From assembly GCF_017939625.1 (NCBI RefSeq), contig NZ_JAGKTC010000001.1:1551580-1595376 (forward strand): DNA of 43,797 bases. Reading direction: 5' to 3'. The first letter of the stretch is position 1; every line of letters starts with the position of its first letter. The notes below the pieces were generated by a model. It saw only the letters and a list, made by a program, of their open reading frames with translations. It had not been told where the DNA came from and made no database searches. Source of the stretch: Pseudoxanthomonas helianthi. Its GTDB lineage: Bacteria > Pseudomonadota > Gammaproteobacteria > Xanthomonadales > Xanthomonadaceae. Below are positions 16,821 to 24,450 of this stretch, piece by piece. The translations under genes and the position numbers were made by a program.

Positions 16821-18698
16821 TCACTTCGCGCTGTACCGCAACGTCAGTCCGTACTCACGACCCGGCTGGTTGTACCAGGCGACGGTTTCGTATTCGCGGT
16901 CGAACACGTTGCGCGCCTGTGCCTGCACGGACCACTCGTCGTTGATCGCGAATTCCGCGCGCAGGTCCAGCGTGCCGTAACCGGCCAGGCGGGTCAGGTT
17001 CGCCACTTCGTCGTAGCGGTGGCTGGCGCCGAAGCCGGTGGCGCCGATGCGGAACTTGCCGAAAGCGCGGTCCAGGTCGATGCGCGCGCTGTTCTGCGGA
17101 CGGCGCGGCAGCAGGTTGTCGTGGTTGAAGCCGTCGCCGTCGTTGCGCGGATCGGTGCGGCTCAGCTGGGTCGACACGTCCCAGCCCCACAGCGTCGTCG
17201 CCACGGTCAGTTCCGCACCGCGGATGCGCGCCTTGTCGATGTTGTTGGGCAGGAAGATCAGCGAGTCGTAGGCGATCAGGTCTTCGACGCGGGTTTCGTA
17301 GACGTTGAAGGTCCAGTTCCAGCCGTCGCGGTATTGGGCGACGCCCAGGTTCAGGCTCTTCGAGGCTTCCGGCTTCAGGTCGGGGTTGCCGAAGAACGGG
17401 TAGTACAGGTCGTTGAAGCTCGGCGCCTTGAAGCCGGTGGCGTAGCTGGCGGTCAGCTTCAGGCCGTTCGCGAATGAATAACCGTAGCCTGCGCTGCCGG
17501 TGGTGTGTTCGCCGAACTGGTCGTTGTCGTCGCGGCGCAGGCTGGCCTGCACGCGATGCGCGCCGAAGCTGCCCTGGTATTCGACGAAGGCGGCCTTGTT
17601 GTCGCGGCGGGTCTGGTCGAAGTCGGTGTCGCTGTCGATCTCGTCGCGCTGCCAGTCGGCGCCGACGCTGAGCAGTTGGCCTTCAGCGAATGCGTAGTCC
17701 CCCTGCAACGCGGCCTGGTCGCGGCGCGTGCCGAAGAAGCTCGCGTGGGCCTGGTCGTGGTAATCGTCGGAGTCATCGCGGTTGCGGCCGACGGTCAGGG
17801 CCAGGTTGAACTTGTCCGAAGGCGCGAACGCGAGCTTGCCGCCGAACACCTGCTGGCGCACCTTCGAGCGGTTGGTCCAGCTGCCGTCGAATTCGTTGTC
17901 GCCCTGCGCGTCGAGGAAGTTCGCTTCCGCGCTCAGCGCGTCGGTGAAGCGGTAGCCGCCGCGGACGTTGAGGGATACGTTGCGGTAGCCGTCGCGATCG
18001 GGTTCGTCGGTGAAGCAGCCCGCGCCGAAGTCGAACGGAATCGACGGATCGGGACCGCGACCGCGGCAGGCATTGATGCCGTCGGTGCTCTGGTACGCGC
18101 CATCCGCGCCGAGCCAGCCGCGCTCGCCGTGCCAGGCGAAACCGCCGGCGACTTCGCGCAGGTCGTGGCTGCCGCCGCCGAGCTTGAAGTGGCGGCTCAG
18201 GCCCTTGCCGCCGCGGCGGGTGAAGATCTGCACCACGCCGCCGATCGCTTCCGAGCCGTACAGGCTGGAACGCGGGCCGCGCACGATTTCGATGCGCTCG
18301 ATCTGTTCCACCGGCAGGTCCTGCAACGCGGGCAGGCCGGCGGTGGCCGAACCGATGCGTACGCCATCGATCAGCACCAGCACGTGGTCGGCTTCGGCGC
18401 CGCGCAGGTTGAGCCCGCTGATCTTGCCCAGGCCGCCCTGGTTGGACAGGGTGATGCCGGCGCGGCCGTTCAACAGTTGCACCAGCGAAGTGGCCTGGCT
18501 GCGCTCGATCTCGGCGCGGTCGATGACCTGCGCCGGGACCAGGCTGTCCTCGACCGATACGGCGGTGCGCGTGCCGGTCACGACGACATCGTCGAGATCG
18601 GTGGCATCGCCGGCGCTTTGCGCGAAGGCATGGACGGGCAGGGCAAGGACGATCGCCGCGGCCAGCGCGGTGGGAAACAGGGGGGAACGCAAGAACAT
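16821..18698 (-). CDS. btuB: TonB-dependent outer-membrane receptor, BtuB-like (probable cobalamin uptake)
   Basis: A 625-aa protein. The ATG at 18698 starts a clear signal peptide (FPTALAAAIVLALPVHAFA, then Q). The TonB box region DLDDVVVTGTRT is followed by a plug domain with ISGLNLRGAEADHVLVLIDG and IEIVRGPRSSLYGSEAIGG, then a 22-strand-type barrel ending YGLTLRYSAK. The length matches BtuB (about 600 residues). The cobalamin riboswitch about 150 nt upstream of the ATG strongly supports vitamin B12 or another corrinoid as the substrate. No btuCDF or cob genes are in the window, so the inner-membrane transporter must lie elsewhere. The final residue is Lys after RYSA instead of the usual aromatic, a small deviation from the consensus. 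Confidence 0.92.
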   Translation of the reverse strand: MFLRSPLFPTALAAAIVLALPVHAFAQSAGDATDLDDVVVTGTRTAVSVEDSLVPAQVIDRAEIERSQATSLVQLLNGRAGITLSNQGGLGKISGLNLRGAEADHVLVLIDGVRIGSATAGLPALQDLPVEQIERIEIVRGPRSSLYGSEAIGGVVQIFTRRGGKGLSRHFKLGGGSHDLREVAGGFAWHGERGWLGADGAYQSTDGINACRGRGPDPSIPFDFGAGCFTDEPDRDGYRNVSLNVRGGYRFTDALSAEANFLDAQGDNEFDGSWTNRSKVRQQVFGGKLAFAPSDKFNLALTVGRNRDDSDDYHDQAHASFFGTRRDQAALQGDYAFAEGQLLSVGADWQRDEIDSDTDFDQTRRDNKAAFVEYQGSFGAHRVQASLRRDDNDQFGEHTTGSAGYGYSFANGLKLTASYATGFKAPSFNDLYYPFFGNPDLKPEASKSLNLGVAQYRDGWNWTFNVYETRVEDLIAYDSLIFLPNNIDKARIRGAELTVATTLWGWDVSTQLSRTDPRNDGDGFNHDNLLPRRPQNSARIDLDRAFGKFRIGATGFGASHRYDEVANLTRLAGYGTLDLRAEFAINDEWSVQAQARNVFDREYETVAWYNQPGREYGLTLRYSAK

Positions 18699-18849
18699 GT
18701 CGGACTCTCCGTGGCGCACGACCCGTACGCCGGTTGGAAGGAGTCGCGAGCGAAGGGATCCGACGAGGAACGCGCGAAGTCGCGGTGTGCGAGGACGCGG
18801 TCGCCGCCGCAATGCCCGCCGCATCGCAACCAGTGAGTGGGTCAGCAAA

Positions 18850-19020
18850 CCCTGCTTCGCGGCCGGTCTCCGGGCTTGCAAGCTGAAATGCCTGGGGCAT
18901 CTCGGATTCCGCGCCTTCCCATGCGAATGCACAGTGGCGGATGCGGAAGTTCGGCTCGCTTACCGTTGCGGGGGCAGCGCCGGAATCGTCTGCGGACTCA
19001 CCGGCTTCCCGTTTCAATCC
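18850..19020 (-). promoter_or_regulatory. Cobalamin (adenosylcobalamin-type) riboswitch
   Basis: Read on the minus strand from 19010, the conserved landmarks appear in order: GGGAAGCCGGTG (19010-18999), CTGCCCCCGCAACGGTAA (about 18977-18960), GCCACTG, GGGAAGG and the B12 box AGCCCGGAGACCGGCC (ending at about 18861). These are the diagnostic parts of the cobalamin riboswitch. About 150 nt separate the B12 box from the btuB ATG, and no T tract is present, so translational rather than terminator control is more likely. The SD region GGAGAG lies in a small CGGA-GAG-TCCG hairpin just before the ATG, which could take part in masking the ribosome site. Confidence 0.95.
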
Positions 19021-19078
19021 ATCGACCGGATGGTCGATGGATCACCTCGAAGTGTGCGCAGTTTAACCGATCGCCCGG

Positions 19079-19450
19079 TTATTCGGCGTCGTGGCCGCCC
19101 GGTTCGTCGAACAGGTTGAACACCGGCGCGGCCTCTTCCTGCATCTGCGTGGTGGTCACCGGCGCGGCGACCGGGCGCCCGCGCGGCGGCGGCAACGCGG
19201 CCGCGGCGACGTCCCAGGCCAGCAGCAGTTCTCCGCGGCGTTCCTCGGGCAGTTGCTGCCAGTGGCAGTCGAGCAGGGCGCCTTCCAGCGCGTACAGCAG
19301 GTTCAGGCTGGGCTTGAAGCCGGCGCGCTTGATCTTGGCGAAGGCTTCGACCGAGCCGACCCGTTGCAGGTCCTCGAAACTGCGCAGGCCGACCTGGCGC
19401 AGCCACGCGGCGGATTTCGGCCCGATGTTGCGCATCTTCGGTGCATTCAT
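19079..19450 (-). CDS. TfoX C-terminal-domain protein
   Basis: A 123-aa protein whose first 80 or so residues match the TfoX/Sxy C-terminal (helix-hairpin-helix-like) domain: NIGPKSAAWLRQVGLRSFED and the later YALEGALLDCHWQQLPEERR. The N-terminal TfoX domain is absent, as in many stand-alone TfoX_C proteins. The remaining C-terminal 40 residues are Pro- and Ala-rich and look unstructured. Its ATG overlaps the stop codon of the upstream methionine sulfoxide reductase gene by 4 nt (ATGA), so the two are translationally coupled. In Sxy proteins this domain belongs to competence regulators; a function for the isolated domain is not established, so none is assigned. Confidence 0.85.
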   Translation of the reverse strand: MNAPKMRNIGPKSAAWLRQVGLRSFEDLQRVGSVEAFAKIKRAGFKPSLNLLYALEGALLDCHWQQLPEERRGELLLAWDVAAAALPPPRGRPVAAPVTTTQMQEEAAPVFNLFDEPGGHDAE

Positions 19451-19932
19451 GCCAGCGACTCCTCGAAGATGCGCGCGATGGTTTCCAGGCCGGCCTGGTC
19501 GTCGGCGTCGAATCGGTCGAGTACCGGACTGTCCAGGTCGAACACGCCGATCAGCTCGCCGCCGCGCTGCAGCGGCACCACCAGTTCCGAACGCGAGGCC
19601 GAGTCGCAGGCGATGTGTCCCGGGAAGGCGTCGACGTCGGCGATGCGCTGGGTCTGCCGCGTGCTCGCCGCCGCGCCGCACACGCCCTTGTCCAGCGCGA
19701 TGCGCACGCAGGCGGGTTGGCCCTGGAACGGGCCGACCACCAGCTCGGTGCCGTCGAAGAAATAGAAGCCGACCCAGTTGAGCTGCGGCAGCGCGTGGTA
19801 GACCAGCGCGGAAAGATTGGCCGCGTTGGCGACGCGGTCGCGCTCGCCGTGCAGCAGCGCGCGCGCCTGCCCGGCCAGTTGTGCGTATTGCTCCGGCTTG
19901 CTGCCGGCAAGAGCCTGCGACGTGAACGACAT
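19447..19932 (-). CDS. msrC: Free methionine-(R)-sulfoxide reductase (GAF fold)
   Basis: A 161-aa GAF-domain enzyme that reduces free L-methionine-(R)-sulfoxide in the cytoplasm using thioredoxin. The three family cysteines are C75 (PACVRI), C85 (GVCGAAA) and C109 (GHIACDSASRSELVVP). Their spacing of 10 and 24 residues equals that of E. coli fRMsr Cys84, Cys94 and Cys118. The aromatic segment LNWVGFYFFDG and the ending LETIARIFEESL also fit the family. A TAGAAT hexamer sits exactly 6 nt before the ATG with no usable Shine-Dalgarno, predicting a leaderless transcript. The gene overlaps the TfoX_C gene by 4 nt. Confidence 0.93.
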   Translation of the reverse strand: MSFTSQALAGSKPEQYAQLAGQARALLHGERDRVANAANLSALVYHALPQLNWVGFYFFDGTELVVGPFQGQPACVRIALDKGVCGAAASTRQTQRIADVDAFPGHIACDSASRSELVVPLQRGGELIGVFDLDSPVLDRFDADDQAGLETIARIFEESLA

Positions 19933-19938
19933 GTTGCG

Positions 19939-19944
19939 ATTCTA
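19939..19944 (-). promoter_or_regulatory. Candidate -10 box of msrC (leaderless geometry)
   Basis: On the minus strand TAGAAT is followed by six nucleotides (CGCAAC) and then the ATG at 19932, the same spacing as at dinB, hemC and lptM. A GGGGAG stretch lies immediately upstream of the hexamer, about 13 nt from the ATG, which is too far for a standard Shine-Dalgarno. Confidence 0.45.
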
Positions 19945-20019
19945 CTCCCCAGGCTCCCCGCGTCCGTGACACGGACCGTTACTATGACGCGGAAAGACGG
20001 CGAAAGCGGACGCAGGCCC

Positions 20020-20682
20020 ATGACCCCACTGTTCGTGACCGGCACCGACACCGGCATCGGCAAGACGCTGGTGTCGTGCGCGCTGCTGCACGCGTTCCGA
20101 GCGCACGGCCTGCGCGCGGTCGGGATGAAGCCGGTCGCCAGCGGTTGCGAGCGCACGGCCGACGGGTGGCGCAACGAGGATGCGCTGGCGCTGCTCGCGG
20201 CCAGCGAGCCGGCCCCGGCCTACGCCGACGTCAACCCGTATGCGCTGCCGCTGCCGCTGGCGCCGGAAATCGCCGCGCGCGAGGCCGGCGTGCAGATCGA
20301 CCTGGACGTCATCGGGGCCGCGTTCGCGCGCCTGAGGGAACCGGCCGACGCGGTCGTGGTGGAAGGCGTCGGCGGCTGGGCCGCGCCGTTGTCCGGTCGC
20401 CTGGACCAGGCCGACCTGGTGCGCGCGCTGCGCCTGCCGGTGGTGATGGTGGTGGGCATGCGCCTGGGTTGCCAGAACCACGCACGCCTGACCGCGCGCG
20501 CGATCGCGGCCGATGGCTGCGAACTGGCCGGCTGGATCGCCAACGACATCGACCCTGGCATGGAGCGCCGCGACGAGAACTTCGAATTGCTGAAGGCGCG
20601 CATTCCGGCCCCATGCTGGGGTCGTCTCCCGCATGCGCCCAAGATGGACGAGCTGGCGCGATACCTGTCCGTGCCGTCGTAG
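20020..20682 (+). CDS. bioD: Dethiobiotin synthetase
   Basis: A 220-aa ATP-dependent enzyme that closes the ureido ring of dethiobiotin from 7,8-diaminopelargonate and CO2, the penultimate step of biotin synthesis. The P-loop GTDTGIGKT is at residues 8-16, followed by the substrate Lys region GMKPVASGCE and the motif VVVEGVGGWAAPL (family EGAGG). It ends normally for BioD. The ATG at 20020 fits the family start; an in-frame ATG at 19984 would add 12 residues. No other bio gene is in the window, so it is a separated biotin gene here. It is convergent with the phasin gene. Confidence 0.95.
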   Translation: MTPLFVTGTDTGIGKTLVSCALLHAFRAHGLRAVGMKPVASGCERTADGWRNEDALALLAASEPAPAYADVNPYALPLPLAPEIAAREAGVQIDLDVIGAAFARLREPADAVVVEGVGGWAAPLSGRLDQADLVRALRLPVVMVVGMRLGCQNHARLTARAIAADGCELAGWIANDIDPGMERRDENFELLKARIPAPCWGRLPHAPKMDELARYLSVPS

Positions 20683-20691
20683 GAAGGCAAT

Positions 20692-20722
20692 AAAAAAGCC
20701 CGGCAACGTGGGGTTGCCGGGC
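20692..20722 (-). terminator. Rho-independent terminator of the phasin gene
   Basis: A perfect 10-bp stem, GCCCGGCAAC (20698-20707) with GTTGCCGGGC (20713-20722), encloses a 5-nt loop. On the minus strand it is followed by TTTTTTA, so it terminates the leftward phasin transcript 53 nt after its stop codon. The stem could also slow rightward transcription coming out of bioD. Confidence 0.92.
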
Positions 20723-20774
20723 CGGGTTACGCAGGAGAGAGAGGAACTGCGTGTAACGCTATGGAACCGTTCGC

Positions 20775-21164
20775 TCAGCGGCGGGCGGTCTTGGTGGCCT
20801 TGGCCACGGTCGCCTGCACGCTCTCGGTGGCGCTTTCGAACTGCGCCTTGGCCAGCTGGCCCAGCGCTTCGCCGGTCTTGAGGTTCAGGCCGAAGACTTC
20901 CTGGCCAGCGGCCACGAAACGCTCGGCGTTGTCCTTGGCGACCTGCAGGCCCTTCGGCAGCAGGGTCTTGTAGGCGTCGAGGTCGCGCACTTCGGCCAGC
21001 TCGCCGAAGAAGGCGGTGGTGGCGTCGATGTTCTTCTCGAAAGCCTTGAGCTGCACGCCGAACACGGTCTCGGCGTTTTCCAGGGCCAGGCGGTTGGCGC
21101 GCGAGGCGACGGCGGCGAACTGCTGCGTATAGGCGCTGAACTGGTTGTTGAACTGGGCGGACAT
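20775..21164 (-). CDS. phaP: Phasin family protein (polyhydroxyalkanoate granule surface protein)
   Basis: A 129-aa, almost all-helical, Ala-, Glu- and Lys-rich protein. It has the phasin pattern FNNQFSAYTQQFAAVASRAN ... LENAETVFGVQLKAFEKNID ... VKDNAERF-like repeats, ending in a basic tail KATKTARR. Phasins coat polyhydroxyalkanoate granules and control their number and size. AGGAG lies 6 nt before the ATG. A strong promoter is visible at 21204-21232 and a strong terminator at 20692-20722, so it is a monocistronic unit, probably highly expressed. No PHA synthase gene is in the window. Some phasin-like proteins act in other stress roles, so the granule function is inferred from the family. 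Confidence 0.87.
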   Translation of the reverse strand: MSAQFNNQFSAYTQQFAAVASRANRLALENAETVFGVQLKAFEKNIDATTAFFGELAEVRDLDAYKTLLPKGLQVAKDNAERFVAAGQEVFGLNLKTGEALGQLAKAQFESATESVQATVAKATKTARR

Positions 21165-21203
21165 GGCGTGCTCCTGAAAGGGTTGTGCCGATTGATGCGT
21201 TGC

Positions 21204-21232
21204 AGCATACGCAGGTCTTTGTTGCAGTGCAA
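21204..21232 (-). promoter_or_regulatory. Phasin promoter overlapped by a perfect palindrome
   Basis: On the minus strand a -35 box TTGCAC (21232-21227) and a -10 box TATGCT (21209-21204) are separated by exactly 17 nt, which places the start about 33 nt before the ATG. An 11-bp perfect palindrome TTGCAGTGCAA (21222-21232) covers the -35 box. TGC/GCA-rich palindromes are the kind of site bound by PhaR-type repressors of phasin genes in other bacteria, so this is a candidate operator. That identity is inferred. Confidence 0.65.
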
Positions 21233-21333
21233 TAACAGCCGTATGGTTTCCGACGAACGGTTATCGCCCGTTTAAAATCAATCGCTTGCTTGAATTGGTC
21301 TGATGGACCGATCCCGGGCAAAACCCTCGCAAA

Positions 21334-22065
21334 TCACGGGTCGACTGCGCAGCCGTCCGGCCCGCACGCCGCGGAGGTCGCGGAACCTGTCGATGGTGCC
21401 GGCGCGGAGGCCAGCAGGCTGGCCAGGTGGTCGCGCCATGCGGCGGGCCGGCCCAGGTAGGGCCCGATGTCGAGCACGGTCCATCCCTGTCCCGGCCGTT
21501 CCAGGGCGAAGGTCGGGAAGCCGTGACCGCCGACCGCGGACAGCAGCCTGCGGCTTTCCTCGATGTGGCGCGCAACGGGTTCGCCTTCGAGCTGCCGCAT
21601 CGTCGCGGCGAAGGCATCGCCGTCCAATCCGATTTCGGCCGCCAATGCCTGCAGCGTGTCCGCGTCGGCGATGCGCCGGCCTTCGACGTAATGCGCGCGC
21701 TGCAGGCGATGCAGCAGGTCGAGTCCGCGACCCGACGACTGCTGCGCCGCCAGCACCGCGGCGATCGGCGGCGTCGAATCCATCACTGCGGTGGTGTCGC
21801 GCAACAGGCCGTCGAAATAGGCGTCGCCGAAGGGTTGTCCGCTGACCTGGGCGATGCGGCGGTCGTGCGGCATCACGTAATCGCGCCAGCGCGCGTCGAT
21901 GCGGCGCGCGTTGGCGCCGCTCAGCATGCCGCCCGCGTGCATCGCGATCACCAGGCCGGGCACCGAGCGCGCCGCCTCGACCAGCGACGCGGCGGCGTAG
22001 CACCAGCCGCACAGCGGGTCGTAGATGTAATGCAGGGTCGGCGCGGCGGCGTTGCTCATGGCCAT
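21334..22065 (-). CDS. DsbA-family thioredoxin-fold protein (FrnE-like oxidoreductase/isomerase)
   Basis: A 243-aa protein with a thioredoxin-fold start LHYIYDPLCGWCYAAASLVE. The active-site motif is CGWC, near residues 19-22. A long helical insertion follows (RRIDARWRDYV ... LLHRLQRAHYVEGRRIAD), then the cis-Pro loop region GGHGFPTFALE, as in the DsbA/2-hydroxychromene-2-carboxylate isomerase (FrnE) group. No signal peptide is present, so it is probably cytoplasmic. The tail carries another cysteine pair, CGPDGC. AGGGGG lies 7 nt before the ATG at 22065; that start overlaps the end of the upstream MBL gene by 10 nt, so the two are co-transcribed. An internal ATG at 22059 is an alternative. 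Confidence 0.85.
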   Translation of the reverse strand: MAMSNAAAPTLHYIYDPLCGWCYAAASLVEAARSVPGLVIAMHAGGMLSGANARRIDARWRDYVMPHDRRIAQVSGQPFGDAYFDGLLRDTTAVMDSTPPIAAVLAAQQSSGRGLDLLHRLQRAHYVEGRRIADADTLQALAAEIGLDGDAFAATMRQLEGEPVARHIEESRRLLSAVGGHGFPTFALERPGQGWTVLDIGPYLGRPAAWRDHLASLLASAPAPSTGSATSAACGPDGCAVDP

Positions 22066-22991
22066 TTCATTTCCCCCTTGGCGACTTTCGCGCTCAGTTC
22101 CAGCGATGCCGTGCCGCCGAGCCCGGGATAGCGCTTCTGCATCGCCGCGACCAGCGCGGCGGAATCCTTCGCCTTCGCGGTTTCCTCGTCGAAGGCGCGG
22201 ATGTAGTCGGCGGTGAAGCGCACCGCGCGCAGGTCCTGCGGCGCGCCCGGGGCGAAATGGCCCGGCACGACGGTTTCCGGCTTCAGCGCGGCGATGCGGT
22301 CCAGCGTGGCGATCCAGTTGGCATGCGACTGCGGGGTCTGCGTGTCGGCCATCCACACGTGTTCGCCGGCGAACACCGGGATGCCGCCGGCCACGGCCTT
22401 GGCCGACGGGATCCAGACGAAGCTGCGGTCGGGCGTCGGGCCGTCGAGGCCGACGATTTCCAGCGCGTCGCCTTCCAGCTCGACGCGGTCGCCCTGCAGC
22501 GGCTCGGGCACGATGATGCGCGTCGGTGCGCCCGCACCCAGCTTCGGACCCCAGAACTGCAGCTTGCCGGCCGAGGTTTCCTGGATATGCGCGACGGTCT
22601 GCGGCGTCGCCAGTACCTTCGCGTCCGGGAACGCGGCGACGAGCGGCTCCAGCCCGAAATAGAAATCCGGATCGCCGTGGCTGATGTAGATCGTGGTCAG
22701 GCGCTTGCCCGAGGCCTTGATCCTGTCGACCAGCCTGGCGCCATCGACGGTGGAGAACTGCGCATCGACCAGCACTGCGTCGCGCGTGCCGGTGACCAGC
22801 GTCGACGACACCTGGAAGATGCCTTGTTCGCCGGGGTTGTAGACCTCGGTCTTCAGCGGCGCGGCGGTCGGGACCGGGGCGGCCGTAGCGGCCGGATTGC
22901 CGGTAGGTGCGGTGGGGGCGTTCGGCGAGCAGGCGGTCACGCCGATGGCGAGGACGGCGGTGACGGCGGCATGCAGCGGGGAGGTTTTCAT
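22056..22991 (-). CDS. MBL-fold lipoprotein with atypical metal-binding motif
   Basis: A 311-aa protein. The N-terminus is a lipoprotein signal with lipobox VTAC (Cys21) and then a Pro/Ala/Thr-rich linker to about residue 46. A metallo-beta-lactamase fold follows: STLVTGTRDAVLVDAQF, then TTIYISHGDPDFYFGL at the usual HxHxDH position, and later VFAGEHVWMADTQTP and TVVPGHFAPG. The motif is SHGDPD (S104-D109) in place of HxHxDH, so two usual zinc ligands are replaced. Similar HGDPD motifs occur, as I recall, in other members of this subgroup. Catalytic activity and substrate are unknown. It is divergent from a LysR regulator and overlaps the DsbA-family gene downstream. Confidence 0.85.
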   Translation of the reverse strand: MKTSPLHAAVTAVLAIGVTACSPNAPTAPTGNPAATAAPVPTAAPLKTEVYNPGEQGIFQVSSTLVTGTRDAVLVDAQFSTVDGARLVDRIKASGKRLTTIYISHGDPDFYFGLEPLVAAFPDAKVLATPQTVAHIQETSAGKLQFWGPKLGAGAPTRIIVPEPLQGDRVELEGDALEIVGLDGPTPDRSFVWIPSAKAVAGGIPVFAGEHVWMADTQTPQSHANWIATLDRIAALKPETVVPGHFAPGAPQDLRAVRFTADYIRAFDEETAKAKDSAALVAAMQKRYPGLGGTASLELSAKVAKGEMKWP

Positions 22992-23128
22992 GGTCGTGTC
23001 CTGGCGTGCGCTGATGGCGCGGGAGGGATTCGGCGGCATAGGGGCCTGCCGACGGAGGGCACGATAGTCGAGTGAAACGGTGCGAAAAACCGCGTATAAG
23101 GTGAATAACTGTTGCATGGATCGGCCAA
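22992..23128. promoter_or_regulatory. Divergent promoter region between the MBL lipoprotein and LysR genes
   Basis: This 137-nt region separates two divergent starts. A TATAAG hexamer at 23095-23100 is a candidate -10 box for the LysR gene. On the minus strand TATCGT (about 23065-23060) is a weaker candidate for the MBL gene. LysR-type genes commonly bind such a region and regulate the divergent gene. No clear LysR half-site pair was fixed by eye. Confidence 0.4.
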
Positions 23129-24037
23129 ATGGACCGGATCACCGCCATCCAAGTCTTCGTCGAAGTCGCCGATCGCGGCAGCCTGACCGCAGCCGCGGAG
23201 GCCCTGTCGATGTCGCGGGCGATGGCCTCGCGCTACCTGGCCGAACTGGAACAGTGGCTGGGCGCACGCGTGTTCCACCGTACCACCCGCCGCATCAGCC
23301 TGACCCCGGCGGGCGAAGCCGCATTGGCGCGCTGCCGCGGTATCCTCGAGCTGGGCGAGGATATGCGCGCCGCACTGGCCGATCCCGGCGATGCGCCGCA
23401 TGGCCAGATCCGCATCACCTGCAGCACCTCGTTCGGCCTCAGCCAGATGGCGGCGGCGGTCGCCGACTACGTCGCGCGTTATCCCGGCACGGCGGTGGAC
23501 ATGCTGCTGATCGATCGCGCGGTGAATCTCGTCGAAGAACGCATCGACCTGGCGATCCGCATCACCGGCGCGCTCGATCCAGGACTGATCGCGCGCAGGC
23601 TGTCGGTATGCCGCTCGGTGCTGTGCGCGACGCCCGCGTACCTGAAGGCCCACGGCGTGCCGCAACGCCCGGCGGACCTCGCCACGCACAATTGCCTGAC
23701 CCACCACCACGTCGGACGGAGCCTGTGGCACTTGGTGCGCGAGGGCGGCACGGATTCGGTCGCGGTCAGCGGCAACATCAGCGCGAACGAAGCCACCGTG
23801 CTGCTGCAGGCGGTGCGCGCTGACGCCGGCATCGCCATGCTGCCGACCTACCTGGTGGCGCCGCTGATCATCGGCGGCGAACTCGCCGTCGTGCTGCCGG
23901 GCCACGAGCCCGCGGCGATGGGCATCCACGGCGTGTACACGTCGCGGCGGCAGATGCCGCTGATCGTGCGCAGCTTCCTCGATTTCCTCGCCGCGCGTTT
24001 CGGCGAGGAGCCGGAATGGGACCGGCCGTTGCGCTGA
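23129..24037 (+). CDS. LysR-family transcriptional regulator
   Basis: A 302-aa protein with the N-terminal winged HTH of LysR regulators (residues 1-60: MDRITAIQVFVEVADRGSLT, then AAEALSMSRAMASRYLAELE and VFHRTTRRISLTPAGE). The type-2 periplasmic-binding effector domain follows from about residue 88 (GQIRITCSTSFGLSQMAAAV). This is the subgroup often annotated as CrgA/DsdC-like or aromatic-responsive. It is divergent from the MBL-fold lipoprotein/DsbA-family pair, which is its likely target. The ligand cannot be predicted from the sequence alone. Confidence 0.92.
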   Translation: MDRITAIQVFVEVADRGSLTAAAEALSMSRAMASRYLAELEQWLGARVFHRTTRRISLTPAGEAALARCRGILELGEDMRAALADPGDAPHGQIRITCSTSFGLSQMAAAVADYVARYPGTAVDMLLIDRAVNLVEERIDLAIRITGALDPGLIARRLSVCRSVLCATPAYLKAHGVPQRPADLATHNCLTHHHVGRSLWHLVREGGTDSVAVSGNISANEATVLLQAVRADAGIAMLPTYLVAPLIIGGELAVVLPGHEPAAMGIHGVYTSRRQMPLIVRSFLDFLAARFGEEPEWDRPLR

Positions 24038-24053
24038 GCGTGGCTACGCGGCG

Positions 24054-24410
24054 TCAGGGCCCGCGGTAGCGGCATCCGGCGGTGCAGGTTTCGTGCACCG
24101 CGACTTCACTCAGGCCGGGCAGGGCCGGCTTCAATCGTTCCCACACCCATACGGCCAGCCGTTCGCTGGTCGGGTTGTCGAGGCCTTCGACCTCGTTGAG
24201 GTAGTGATGGTCCAACTGCTCGAACAGGGGCGCGAATGCCGCCTTGATCTCGGCGTAGTCGATCACCCAGCCGGTCCGCGCGCCGATCTCGCCGGACACG
24301 TGCACCTCGATGCGGAACGAGTGCCCGTGCAGGCGCGCGCACTTGTGCCCCGGCGGCACGTTCGGCAGTCGGTGCGCGGCTTCGATGTGGAAGACCTTGA
24401 AGATGTCCAT
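24054..24410 (-). CDS. queD: 6-carboxy-5,6,7,8-tetrahydropterin synthase (6-pyruvoyl-tetrahydropterin synthase family)
   Basis: A 118-aa enzyme that makes 6-carboxytetrahydropterin from 7,8-dihydroneopterin triphosphate, the second step towards queuosine in tRNA. Zinc-binding histidines are visible in EAAHRLP and LHGHSF. The catalytic Cys is in [10 protein letters not shown], and the LDHHYLNEV and ETCTAGCRY regions complete the active site. The ATG at 24410 is preferred; a GTG one codon upstream (24413) would give 119 residues. Its 3' end lies 17 nt from the LysR stop, so the two genes are convergent. It follows rhlE on the same strand with a 40-nt gap. No other que gene is present here. Confidence 0.93.
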   Translation of the reverse strand: MDIFKVFHIEAAHRLPNVPPGHKCARLHGHSFRIEVHVSGEIGARTGWVIDYAEIKAAFAPLFEQLDHHYLNEVEGLDNPTSERLAVWVWERLKPALPGLSEVAVHETCTAGCRYRGP

Positions 24411-24450
24411 CACGGGTGGATTCTCGACCTGGGTGGATCAGATCGCAACG

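Noticed and set aside
18699..18932. Extended N-terminus of the TonB receptor starting at 18932
   Set aside because: This stretch runs into the cobalamin riboswitch (B12 box at 18861-18877). The ATG at 18698 opens a signal peptide.
19451..20019. A start for bioD far upstream at 19441
   Set aside because: The extended frame crosses the msrC gene on the other strand and adds about 190 residues unrelated to BioD.
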